Part shown: piece after piece, positions 43,115-49,741 of the stretch | How the letters are laid out: every line of letters starts with the position of its first letter | Numbering within the stretch: position 1 is the stretch's first letter | NCBI RefSeq assembly: GCF_000739655.1 | Contig: NZ_BATR01000183.1 | Span: forward strand, 1-64,000 | Reading direction: 5' to 3' | Length of the DNA stretch: 64,000 nucleotides | Source: Verrucomicrobium sp. BvORR106 | GTDB lineage: Bacteria > Verrucomicrobiota > Verrucomicrobiia > Verrucomicrobiales > Verrucomicrobiaceae | The notes under the pieces: generated by a model | Told to the model about the DNA's origin: nothing | Seen by the model: only the letters and a program-made list of their open reading frames with translations | The model's database searches: none | Translations under genes and position numbers: made by a program

Positions 43115-44047
43115 ATGTCCTCCGCCCCCAATCGACTGACTCAGCACCGTATTGCCATCCGCACGGTGGTGAAAAGCATCATCACCAATGCCACCCTGGC
43201 CGCGGTGAAGATCACCACCGGCGTGGTGGGCCATTCCTACGCCCTGGTGGCGGACGGGATCGAGTCGGTCAACGACATCATCTCCTCCATCATGGTCCTC
43301 ATCGGACTGAAGGTGGCCCAGATCCCTCCGGATGCCGATCACCCCTATGGCCACGGCCGGGCCGAGCAACTCGCCGCTTTGTTCTCGGCGCTGTCCCTTC
43401 TCTCTGCAGGCGGCGTCATCGCCTGGGAGAGCATTCACAACATCTTCCATCGGCACACCTCGCCCGCCTGGTTCACCCTGCCGGTTTTGATCCTGGTCAT
43501 CATCGTCAAGGAGTCCATGTCCCGCTATGCTCTGAAAAAGAGCAAGCAGGCAGGCAGCACCGCCCTCCATGGTGACGCCTGGCATCACCGGGCCGATGCC
43601 ATCACTTCCGCAGCGGCCGTGATCGGCATCACCATCTCCCTCATCGGAGGCGATGGTTATGAGATGGCGGACGACATCGCCGCGCTCGTCGGCTGCAGCA
43701 TCATCTGGGTGAATGGCTTCATGCTGCTCAAGACCGCCCTCCATGAAACCATGGACGGCGTCCCTCCCCAGGAACTACAGGACGTAGCCCGTGCCATCGC
43801 CTCTTCCGTACCCGGTGTGGAAATGATCGAAAAGCTCCGCATGAAGAAATCCGGCCTGGGCTATCACATGGACATCCATGTGCAGGTGGAAGGAACCCTG
43901 TCCGTCGCGGAAGGCCATCGCATCGGCCACGAAGTGCAACGCACCCTCGTGGACTCCGAATGCCACATCCTGGATGTGGTGGTGCATGTCGAGCCGTATT
44001 CCGGAAGTGCGAAAGGGGCGCCCGTGGCCCAGGGTACGGCGCGGTGA
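43115..44047 (+). CDS. Cation diffusion facilitator (CDF) metal transporter
   Basis: 310 aa, six membrane helices and a C-terminal cytoplasmic ferredoxin-like domain. Metal-proton antiporter exporting divalent cations such as Zn, Fe, Mn or Co. TM2 site: YALVADGIESVNDIISS; TM5 site: GDAWHHRADAITSAAAVIG (His-x3-Asp). DADHPYGHGRAEQLAALF is the conserved loop after TM2. TM2 gives Asp-x3-Ser rather than the Asp-x3-Asp of YiiP, so metal choice may differ. The C-terminal domain keeps LGYHMDIHVQVEGTLSVAEG and HVEPYSGS. Confidence 0.92.
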   Translation: MSSAPNRLTQHRIAIRTVVKSIITNATLAAVKITTGVVGHSYALVADGIESVNDIISSIMVLIGLKVAQIPPDADHPYGHGRAEQLAALFSALSLLSAGGVIAWESIHNIFHRHTSPAWFTLPVLILVIIVKESMSRYALKKSKQAGSTALHGDAWHHRADAITSAAAVIGITISLIGGDGYEMADDIAALVGCSIIWVNGFMLLKTALHETMDGVPPQELQDVARAIASSVPGVEMIEKLRMKKSGLGYHMDIHVQVEGTLSVAEGHRIGHEVQRTLVDSECHILDVVVHVEPYSGSAKGAPVAQGTAR

Positions 44048-44097
44048 TGGGGAAAAATTCGACTCGACACCCTGTCGGGAAAATGGCACCGTCTTCT

Positions 44098-44116
44098 GAC
44101 TGCCACATTGGCAGTC
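44098..44116. terminator. Short perfect hairpin between CDF gene and tRNA
   Basis: GACTGCCA (44098-44105), CAT, TGGCAGTC (44109-44116). No T tract follows; may end the CDF transcript or mark the tRNA 5' leader. Confidence 0.5.
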
Positions 44117-44126
44117 ACGACCTTGC

Positions 44127-44198
44127 TCCGGGGTAGTTCAGTGGTAGAACGCCCGGCTTGTTACCGGGTGGGCGCTGGTTCAAATCCGGCCCCCGGAC
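44127..44198 (+). tRNA. tRNA with unusual anticodon loop (structural anticodon TGT, Thr; body resembles Asn)
   Basis: Folds as a full cloverleaf: acceptor TCCGGGG (44127-44133) with CCCCGGA (44191-44197), D stem GTTC/GAAC, anticodon stem CCCGG (44152-44156) with CCGGG (44164-44168), 5-nt variable loop, T arm GCTGG-TTCAAAT-CCGGC. The 7-nt anticodon loop is CTTGTTA, which puts TGT at positions 34-36 and T at position 37, where a purine is expected. A tRNA-Asn would read CTGTTAA in the same stem. The discriminator base is C, and CCA is not encoded. So amino-acid identity is uncertain. Confidence 0.8.
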
Positions 44199-44213
44199 CC
44201 TTCATTCCTAGTG

Positions 44214-46565
44214 ATGCCTCCGCCCCCCCTTTCAGAGTCAGATAACGAGTCCGTTGGCGATGATTACGCTGCTTGGCAGCTCGCCAAAGCGCTGAAAACC
44301 CTTGACGCCAGCTCCGATGAAACCGCACATGCCCAGGCCGCACGGCGTGTGGCGAAGTGGGAGCAGGTGCTACGCGGCAAGTTGGACGCAAGCCTTCTCC
44401 ATGGCTCCAGAGCCCCCCTGCAAGGCACTCCAGTCTGGGCGACGCTTGAAGTTGTCACTGGAGGGTTCGCCACCGGCGGACTCTGTGCGGGAGGGCCGCT
44501 GCTGGAGCACGAAAATGCGTTGCTGGCGAACATCCCGGAAGCTCTCCACGGCAGCGGAAGACTGGCGCTGAACCATTGGTTCCTCACGGAGGCCGGATGG
44601 GGCCAGCTTCAAGAATGGCTGGACTCCGGCGCCTACCACGTTCGCCATCCGGAGGAGGCCGCCCTCCTCACTGTGGCCTGGTTGACTGGGAACAACCAGG
44701 GTCATGCAGCCCATGCCATCCTGGAGGAAATCGCCCCCTGGTTCGAACAGTTGCGTTTCTACCCAGAGCCCGCTCCCACCCCTTCCCGTTCCGCGGTGGA
44801 GTTCAGCTTTCAGGATGTCAAGAGTACCATCACCAAGCTGCTGGCGGCCCGCCCTCACCGTGCCATCCTCGCCCAACGGGAGGCGGTTCAGGTCTGGGCA
44901 CCGTTCTATGATCAAATGATGGGGCTGTTGCAAGAGACTGTGGTGGAAGACTGGCCCTGCCGTCACTACCCGGCCGGATGGACCGATCGTGTCCGCCACC
45001 TGCTGCAATCCTACTCCGCCCTGAGACTGAATCACACTCTTTGCGGCCGTCCGGACGACGCCGGAGGGTCGTTCGCCCAGGCTCGTAATTTCCTCGAACG
45101 CTGTAGCACGGTCCCGGAACAGCTCACTGGAAAGGATGTGGGACGGCTCCGCCTGCTACTCAAGCGTTATGTGACGAAGCATGGACTGCCGAACTCAGAA
45201 ACTGTCCGACAACAGCGTGAGCGCCAGATGCTCGATGTCAGCGCTCCATTGTACCACAATCTGGCAAAAATTGCGGCCGAGCGGCTGGGTCCTTACGCGA
45301 CCGACGACGGGATGGAAGACATCTCTTCGCTCAAGCTTCCAGCCACCCCGGCGGAAGCATCACAACATGACGTTCCTCCCGGAACCGAAATCCCGGTTCC
45401 GGTTCAGCGCCGGCTGGCAAGGTGCGAAATCAATACGCTGGATTCCTTCGTACAGCAGGGATTGATCAGTTCTGCAGACATGCTGGCGGAGTATCTTCCG
45501 CGTTTCACAGCAGAGCTTCAGGCTGCAGAAATGACCTCGCCGTCATTGCGGCGACTGTATTCCAGCCTCTACCGGGCGTTCCGGAAACGCCGTTCGCTGC
45601 TCCTTGTCAATTTTCAACATCAAGTTCAACTCGATGAGCTCCCCTGGGCAGCGAGCCTCGGGTCAAACCGTACCTGCTCGTCTTCAGAGCCGTCAGCGCG
45701 CCATCAGCCCATGCGGGAGCTGGCCGCGCTTACCATCTCGTTCTTTCCTCACACCATCCTTCCCAACAAGCTCCTCAAAGAATTCTCGGCCCTCGCCAAG
45801 ACCGCAGGCCTGGACCTGCCGCTGGTGGAAGAAGTCGCCGCGGACATCTTCATGGGTGACTTCACTCACAAGTATCTCCAGGCAGCCAAGATTGCAGCCT
45901 TCCTGTTGAAAGGCACGCTCTATGAAGCTTACTACGATATTGACTACGCCGCAGTCTTGTCGATTTCCGATGCCAAACCTTCTCTCATGAGCAGATGGCT
46001 GAGAAGAAGCGCGGTCACAAATGACGGGACGTTTGCCAGCTTGTGCTACGCGAGGGCGGGCAACTCCTCCGCGTCGCACTCCGTGGCGGCAAATGGCGTG
46101 GTCATTGAGCAGCAACAGATCCTCACCACGCAGAATCTTGCCGTACTCTTTAGCCGCCTGGACTTGATGGATGTGTTGGTTGAAAAACTCCCGCAGCTTG
46201 CGAGGCAGAGCTTCACCTGGATCTGTCAGCGGCAGCAGATGAAGATCTCTCACCATCATGCCGGACTCATCATGCTGAAGAACACCGCTTACGCCTGGCG
46301 TCAAATGCTGTTCTATCTCGCATTGGTTTCTCCCGACGAGTTGAAGTCTTTCTCCGCATGGATGGATGACACGGTGAAACAACAGAGCGACGAGTTTCAG
46401 AAGCGTTTTCACCCGGTTGTCGCCGGATTTAAGCATGTAGTGGAAGGCGGCAGACTGAACTCCTATCCTCACGATGGACCGGCGACGGGTGCCCCTCAAG
46501 TTTTCCTGGGATGGTCAGCCACACCCCACTGGCTGATGCCGACTACAGCGGCAAAAAAGGCATAG
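44214..46565 (+). CDS. Large hypothetical protein next to the tRNA
   Basis: 783 aa from ATG 44214 (a GTG at 44211 is also possible); the gene starts only 15 nt after the tRNA. No signal peptide, membrane helix or nucleotide-binding motif. The first 190 residues are a compact block (YAAWQLAKALKTLDASSDET, LEVVTGGFATGGLCAGGPLL, ALNHWFLTEAGWGQLQEWLD, PEEAALLTVAWLTGNNQGHA, IAPWFEQLRFYPEP), the rest mostly helical with a Cys/His-containing end (SFTWICQRQQMKISHHHAGL). I do not recognise a characterised family. The frame is intact and codon use is like that of neighbours, although the 3' half is less GC-biased. Confidence 0.7.
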   Translation: MPPPPLSESDNESVGDDYAAWQLAKALKTLDASSDETAHAQAARRVAKWEQVLRGKLDASLLHGSRAPLQGTPVWATLEVVTGGFATGGLCAGGPLLEHENALLANIPEALHGSGRLALNHWFLTEAGWGQLQEWLDSGAYHVRHPEEAALLTVAWLTGNNQGHAAHAILEEIAPWFEQLRFYPEPAPTPSRSAVEFSFQDVKSTITKLLAARPHRAILAQREAVQVWAPFYDQMMGLLQETVVEDWPCRHYPAGWTDRVRHLLQSYSALRLNHTLCGRPDDAGGSFAQARNFLERCSTVPEQLTGKDVGRLRLLLKRYVTKHGLPNSETVRQQRERQMLDVSAPLYHNLAKIAAERLGPYATDDGMEDISSLKLPATPAEASQHDVPPGTEIPVPVQRRLARCEINTLDSFVQQGLISSADMLAEYLPRFTAELQAAEMTSPSLRRLYSSLYRAFRKRRSLLLVNFQHQVQLDELPWAASLGSNRTCSSSEPSARHQPMRELAALTISFFPHTILPNKLLKEFSALAKTAGLDLPLVEEVAADIFMGDFTHKYLQAAKIAAFLLKGTLYEAYYDIDYAAVLSISDAKPSLMSRWLRRSAVTNDGTFASLCYARAGNSSASHSVAANGVVIEQQQILTTQNLAVLFSRLDLMDVLVEKLPQLARQSFTWICQRQQMKISHHHAGLIMLKNTAYAWRQMLFYLALVSPDELKSFSAWMDDTVKQQSDEFQKRFHPVVAGFKHVVEGGRLNSYPHDGPATGAPQVFLGWSATPHWLMPTTAAKKA

Positions 46566-46748
46566 TTTGGAATAAGGCCACAAACACGGTGGACTCAGAG
46601 AGGGGGGTGTGGAGAGGCTGGTTTTGAGTCTGGGTTCTGGACTGAAGAATCGATAGCGAAAGGCAGATCTCTGCCCCCCTTCGAGCGCAGTCGTTCCATC
46701 TCAAGGCAATCCAATCATTCGATGACAACACCTCCAATTCCTCGGGCC

Positions 46749-46789
46749 ACCATCGGCGGTTGTGCTCAAAGCACAAACCGCCGCTCCTT
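46749..46789 (-). repeat. REP-1, copy c (reverse)
   Basis: 41 nt identical, as reverse complement, to copy d at 47640-47680. The AAGGAG end points toward the transposase gene. Similarity to copy d continues inward with GCAATGC and CTTGCCT words. Confidence 0.9.
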
Positions 46790-46852
46790 GCGCGAGGCAA
46801 GCATGCATTGCGTGATTCGCTAGAGTCCTGCCTAACCCCTTGGCACGTTTTC

Positions 46853-46960
46853 ATGAGCCATGCCGAAGGCATCCCAGAAGGTAGCCAGGGACCGGGCGAG
46901 TTTGACGAGCCCTGTCCCTGGAACACGCGAGAGAATTTTTGCGCCCTGAAGGGGTGCCAG
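46853..46960 (+). repeat. Hairpin repeat family 2 (REP-2), copy A
   Basis: Three stems in a row: ATGCCGAAGGCAT; CCAGGGAC...GTCCCTGG with inner GGGC/GCCC; and CCCTGAAGGG near the end (…GGGTGCCAG). Lies 26 nt from the 3' end of the transposase gene. Confidence 0.88.
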
Positions 46961-46986
46961 AAATGGTGGCCGCCTCCTCCAACTTC

Positions 46987-47433
46987 TCAATCCAGAAACC
47001 GATCTTCGAACCGAACTCCAGCCTTCACCAACATTTGGGCCAACTCCTCTCTGAATGACCGGGTACGGTGGTGGTCCTCCTGTTGAGCAATGTACTTCAA
47101 CACAGGCTCCCGGGAGGTCGCACTGATGGAGAATGCCGCATATCCCTCCTGCCAGGAGAAGTCACGAATCCCCATCTCCTGATGAACCCAAATCGATGAT
47201 GCCCTTTTGAGATCTCTCATAAAATCCGACAGGCAGTGCGTTGCCTTCAGCCCGACGAGAAGGTGGACGTGATCTGCGACGCCACCGATCCCTTCAGGAA
47301 TGCCGCCAAGTCCGTGTACTGTGCCACCCAGATATTCGTGGAGGCGGGCCATCCACTCGCGGGAAATGCAACGCTCGCGATTCTTGGTGCTAAAGACCAG
47401 GTGGTAGTGCAACGAGGTAAATGTACCAGGCAT
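46987..47433 (-). CDS. REP-associated tyrosine transposase (RAYT, IS200-like Y1)
   Basis: 148 aa, complete. Single-strand DNA nuclease of the HUH-Y1 type that in other bacteria cuts and mobilises REP palindromes. Visible motifs: LHYHLVFSTKNRE at the start, the HUH motif HVH (residues 55-57 in VADHVHLLVG), and the catalytic helix with WQEGYAAFSISATSREPVLK then YIAQQEDHH; Tyr114 in YIxxQ is the likely nucleophile, and Gln118/119 the usual metal-side partner. Size matches single-domain RAYTs. It is enclosed by two inverted-repeat pairs. No tnpB/IscB companion is present. Confidence 0.92.
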   Translation of the reverse strand: MPGTFTSLHYHLVFSTKNRERCISREWMARLHEYLGGTVHGLGGIPEGIGGVADHVHLLVGLKATHCLSDFMRDLKRASSIWVHQEMGIRDFSWQEGYAAFSISATSREPVLKYIAQQEDHHRTRSFREELAQMLVKAGVRFEDRFLD

Positions 47434-47463
47434 AGTTGTGAATTTGATCGAGAAGCCTCCCTT

Positions 47464-47571
47464 TCTGGCATCCCTTCAGGATGCAAATGTTTTTGAGCTT
47501 TCCAGGGACAGGGCTCGCCAAGCTCACCCAGTCCCTGGCTACCTTCTGCGATGCCTTCGGCATGGCTCATG
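47464..47571 (-). repeat. REP-2, copy B (reverse)
   Basis: Inverted partner of copy A on the other side of the transposase gene. Same three stems read on the minus strand; central stem CCAGGGAC/GTCCCTGG. Confidence 0.88.
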
Positions 47572-47639
47572 AGAACGGGCAAGCAAGGTGATTGGGCTGG
47601 ATTCTATCGATCATCGCGCAATGCGCGCTTGCCTTACCC

Positions 47640-47680
47640 AAGGAGCGGCGGTTTGTGCTTTGAGCACAACCGCCGATGGT
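47640..47680 (+). repeat. REP-1, copy d (forward)
   Basis: AAGGAGCGGCGGTTTGTGC, a TTTGA loop, GCACAACCGCCG, then ATGGT. Identical over 41 nt to the reverse complement of 46749-46789. Confidence 0.9.
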
Positions 47681-47743
47681 CACCGAAGATTTGGAGCGTG
47701 CGACATGGAAGGGTTGCGCTAGAAGGAGCCGATTACCCCCTTT

Positions 47744-47846
47744 TCTGGCACCCCTTCAGGGTGCAAAATTCTCTATTTCCCTTCCAGGGACAGGGCTCGC
47801 CAAGCTCCCCTGTCCCTGGCTACCTTCTGCGATGCCTTCGGCATGG
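47744..47846 (-). repeat. REP-2, copy C (reverse)
   Basis: Same architecture as copy B; central stem lengthened to CCAGGGACA/TGTCCCTGG. Paired with copy D in diverging orientation; no transposase between them. Confidence 0.88.
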
Positions 47847-48070
47847 TGAACTCGTCTACAGGAGGCAGATTCTGAGCCATTGCTCCCACGCGGAGCTGCC
47901 GGACTAAAGATGCCAGATTGGCGAGACTCGTGAGAAGCAACCCGCCTTCCTGATTCACATCTAAAGAGAAGCTTTTCGTTCCTCCTATTCCCTTCCCGCT
48001 CCAACCACCAGAAGCAGGGACCGAAGAATCGGGCAAATGATTGTGGGAGAACTGATTCCAGTGGTCCTTC
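47847..48070. other. Non-coding spacer between REP-2 copies C and D
   Basis: 224 nt, no gene supported. Holds no transposase remnant I can recognise. Confidence 0.4.
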
Positions 48071-48173
48071 CATGCCGAAGGCATCCCAGAAGGTAGCCAG
48101 TGGCTGGGCGAGTTCAGCGAGCCCTGCCACTGGAAAGCGAGATAAGAGATTTGCACCCTGAAGGGGTGCCAGA
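48071..48173 (+). repeat. REP-2, copy D (forward)
   Basis: Central stem is CCAGTGGC/GCCACTGG, which differs from copies A-C at two base pairs, each changed on both sides. Confidence 0.88.
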
Positions 48174-48235
48174 ATCGCGGCTTCTCGATCAAACCACCAA
48201 ACACCTTCGCCTGCCCCAGCCTACCCTCACCCATC

Positions 48236-48907
48236 TCACTTTTCCCAGGACGCCTCCACAATCCGCTTCACTTCCTGCACCGTTTGGCCCGGGGGGACGT
48301 GAGTGTAGAAAAAGCGAATCACCCTGGTGTCCAGCGGCGTCAGACCGGTGAACACTTTGTCGAGACTAGTGAATGCCGTCTCATCGAATTCCTTGCTGGT
48401 GCTGGGAAAACCGTAGGCACCCAGGATGTTCGTGAGCAGCAGGTCCTTTGCTTTTTCACCTCCTGTACGGTCCGTGAAAAGGAACACCGACCCGACCACG
48501 ATCTCCTTCTGCTTGCCCCAACTGATCCAGTAAGTTGCCCCGCCTTGGATGTTGATGCGCTTGTCGATGCCCAGCGCTATCTTCGCGAGTTCACGGCTCG
48601 GACCAATGTAAATGGTGAGGGCAGGCCCCTCTGCAACGGTCAGACCAGAGGCGGCATTGATTTGCCCCACCACCTTTTCTGCATAAGCCGTCATCTCCGC
48701 GGAAGTGGACTTCACCTCCAACCTGGGCAAGGCCAGCCAACGCTTGGACACTCGCTCGATATCGCCAGCTTCCTCGGTGAATGCCACATCTTCGACGAAC
48801 CGCTTCACCTTGGCCGTCGCTTTGCTGAAGTCAGGATCAGCACCAAACGTGCAAGTGGCAACCACGAGCAAGGCGGAAAAGACGAAGGCGAGAACCGGGC
48901 GAGGCAT
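48236..48907 (-). CDS. Hypothetical exported protein (possibly DUF2927-like)
   Basis: 223 aa. Signal peptide (RPVLAFVFSALLVVATCTFG). The mature part has an alpha/beta layout: LPRLEVKSTSAEMTAYAEKV, a beta pair (GPALTIYIGPSRELAKIALG), SVFLFTDRTGGEKAKDLLLT, GAYGFPSTSKEFDETAFTSL, and VIRFFYTHVPPGQTVQEVKR near the end. The DxRVIRFFYTHxxPG end resembles DUF2927, a metalloprotease-like fold without a clear metal site, but I am not sure. Monocistronic. Confidence 0.6.
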   Translation of the reverse strand: MPRPVLAFVFSALLVVATCTFGADPDFSKATAKVKRFVEDVAFTEEAGDIERVSKRWLALPRLEVKSTSAEMTAYAEKVVGQINAASGLTVAEGPALTIYIGPSRELAKIALGIDKRINIQGGATYWISWGKQKEIVVGSVFLFTDRTGGEKAKDLLLTNILGAYGFPSTSKEFDETAFTSLDKVFTGLTPLDTRVIRFFYTHVPPGQTVQEVKRIVEASWEK

Positions 48908-49069
48908 AAGGAGAGGGCGTCAGCGTAACACAGCCCCTTTCTTCCCGCCATCCTGAAGGAATCCCCCAACCGCCAGATCGGGAAGCCATCCTGCCCCATG
49001 AAACGGGATCACCACCTGCCTGAACGTTTCTTCATTTGAGCCCTTTACCAAGCGCGACATCGTGCCAAA

Positions 49070-49091
49070 AATGCAAGCAACCACTTGCATT
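49070..49091. promoter_or_regulatory. TetR-type operator before the MFS/EmrA operon
   Basis: Perfect inverted repeat AATGCAAG (49070-49077), 6-nt spacer, CTTGCATT (49084-49091), ending 11 nt before the TetR start codon. Position and form fit autoregulation of the TetR-MFS-HlyD operon. Confidence 0.7.
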
Positions 49092-49102
49092 CCTTTTTTG
49101 AC

Positions 49103-49741
49103 ATGCCGACCGCGATCAAGCCATCAAGGCGCACCACCACTCCTGCCCGGGAGAAGCTCCTGCGCGCGGCCGCGGTGGTCTTTGCGCGGGACGGATTGCA
49201 AGCTGCCACCACCCGCTCCATCGCTCAGGAAGCCGGGGTGAACGAAGTCACCCTCTTCCGCCTCTTCGAGACCAAGGAGCGACTGCTCGCAGAGGTCCTC
49301 AAGAAGGAGTGCCTCACCCAGCAGAACATGATGGCGGCACGCACTTCGTGGACGAGTGATCTGCGCAAGGATCTGCGGGCTCATGCCAAAGCGCTGAACA
49401 AGGCCTTGGAGAAGGGTGAGGCCATGATCCGCACTTTGATTGGCGAGGCTCGACGCCAGCCCACCCACGCAAAAGAGATCATCCAGAACTCGATCCGGCC
49501 AGCACGCGAGGGCTTCATCGACTACCTCACGCAGGCCCGCGATGAGGGGCGTATTCGCGGAGACTTGGACCTGTCGGCAGCCGTCGACATGTTTACCGGC
49601 ATGCTACTGGCCGGGATGCTCCGCCGAACTTCCCACGGAATTGCCGAGTACACCGCTTCCACCTATCTGAACACCAGCGTGGAGATCTTCGTCTCCGGCA
49701 TTACGCCTATCACTGCCCCCCGCTTCAGTCACCGTTCATGA
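49103..49741 (+). CDS. TetR-family regulator of the EmrAB-like pump
   Basis: 212 aa from ATG 49103. Helix-turn-helix: KLLRAAAVVFARDGLQAATT, RSIAQEAGVNEVTLFRLFET, KERLLAEV. The C-terminal domain (LRAHAKALNKALEKGEAMIR, FTGMLLAGMLRR) is helical and of the TetR_C type. Its stop overlaps the next start (ATGA at 49738-49741), so regulator and pump are translated together. Confidence 0.93.
   Translation: MPTAIKPSRRTTTPAREKLLRAAAVVFARDGLQAATTRSIAQEAGVNEVTLFRLFETKERLLAEVLKKECLTQQNMMAARTSWTSDLRKDLRAHAKALNKALEKGEAMIRTLIGEARRQPTHAKEIIQNSIRPAREGFIDYLTQARDEGRIRGDLDLSAAVDMFTGMLLAGMLRRTSHGIAEYTASTYLNTSVEIFVSGITPITAPRFSHRS

Larger units (their letters stand above)
46749..47680. mobile_element. RAYT unit: Y1 transposase nested in two inverted-repeat pairs
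   Basis: Order from left to right: REP-1 copy c (reverse), REP-2 copy A (forward), transposase gene (minus strand), REP-2 copy B (reverse), REP-1 copy d (forward). The two pairs are nested inverted repeats. The gene's distances to copies A and B are about 26 and 30 nt. The outer limits are taken at the 41-nt identical REP-1 copies; the element's true ends are unknown. Confidence 0.75.

Noticed and set aside
42149-43744. Long minus-strand frame across the SirB1 and CDF genes
   Set aside because: Spans two well-supported plus-strand genes and shows no domain.
44127-46565. Integrative element inserted at the tRNA
   Set aside because: No integrase and no duplicated tRNA 3' end were found downstream; only the RAYT unit is mobile in nature.
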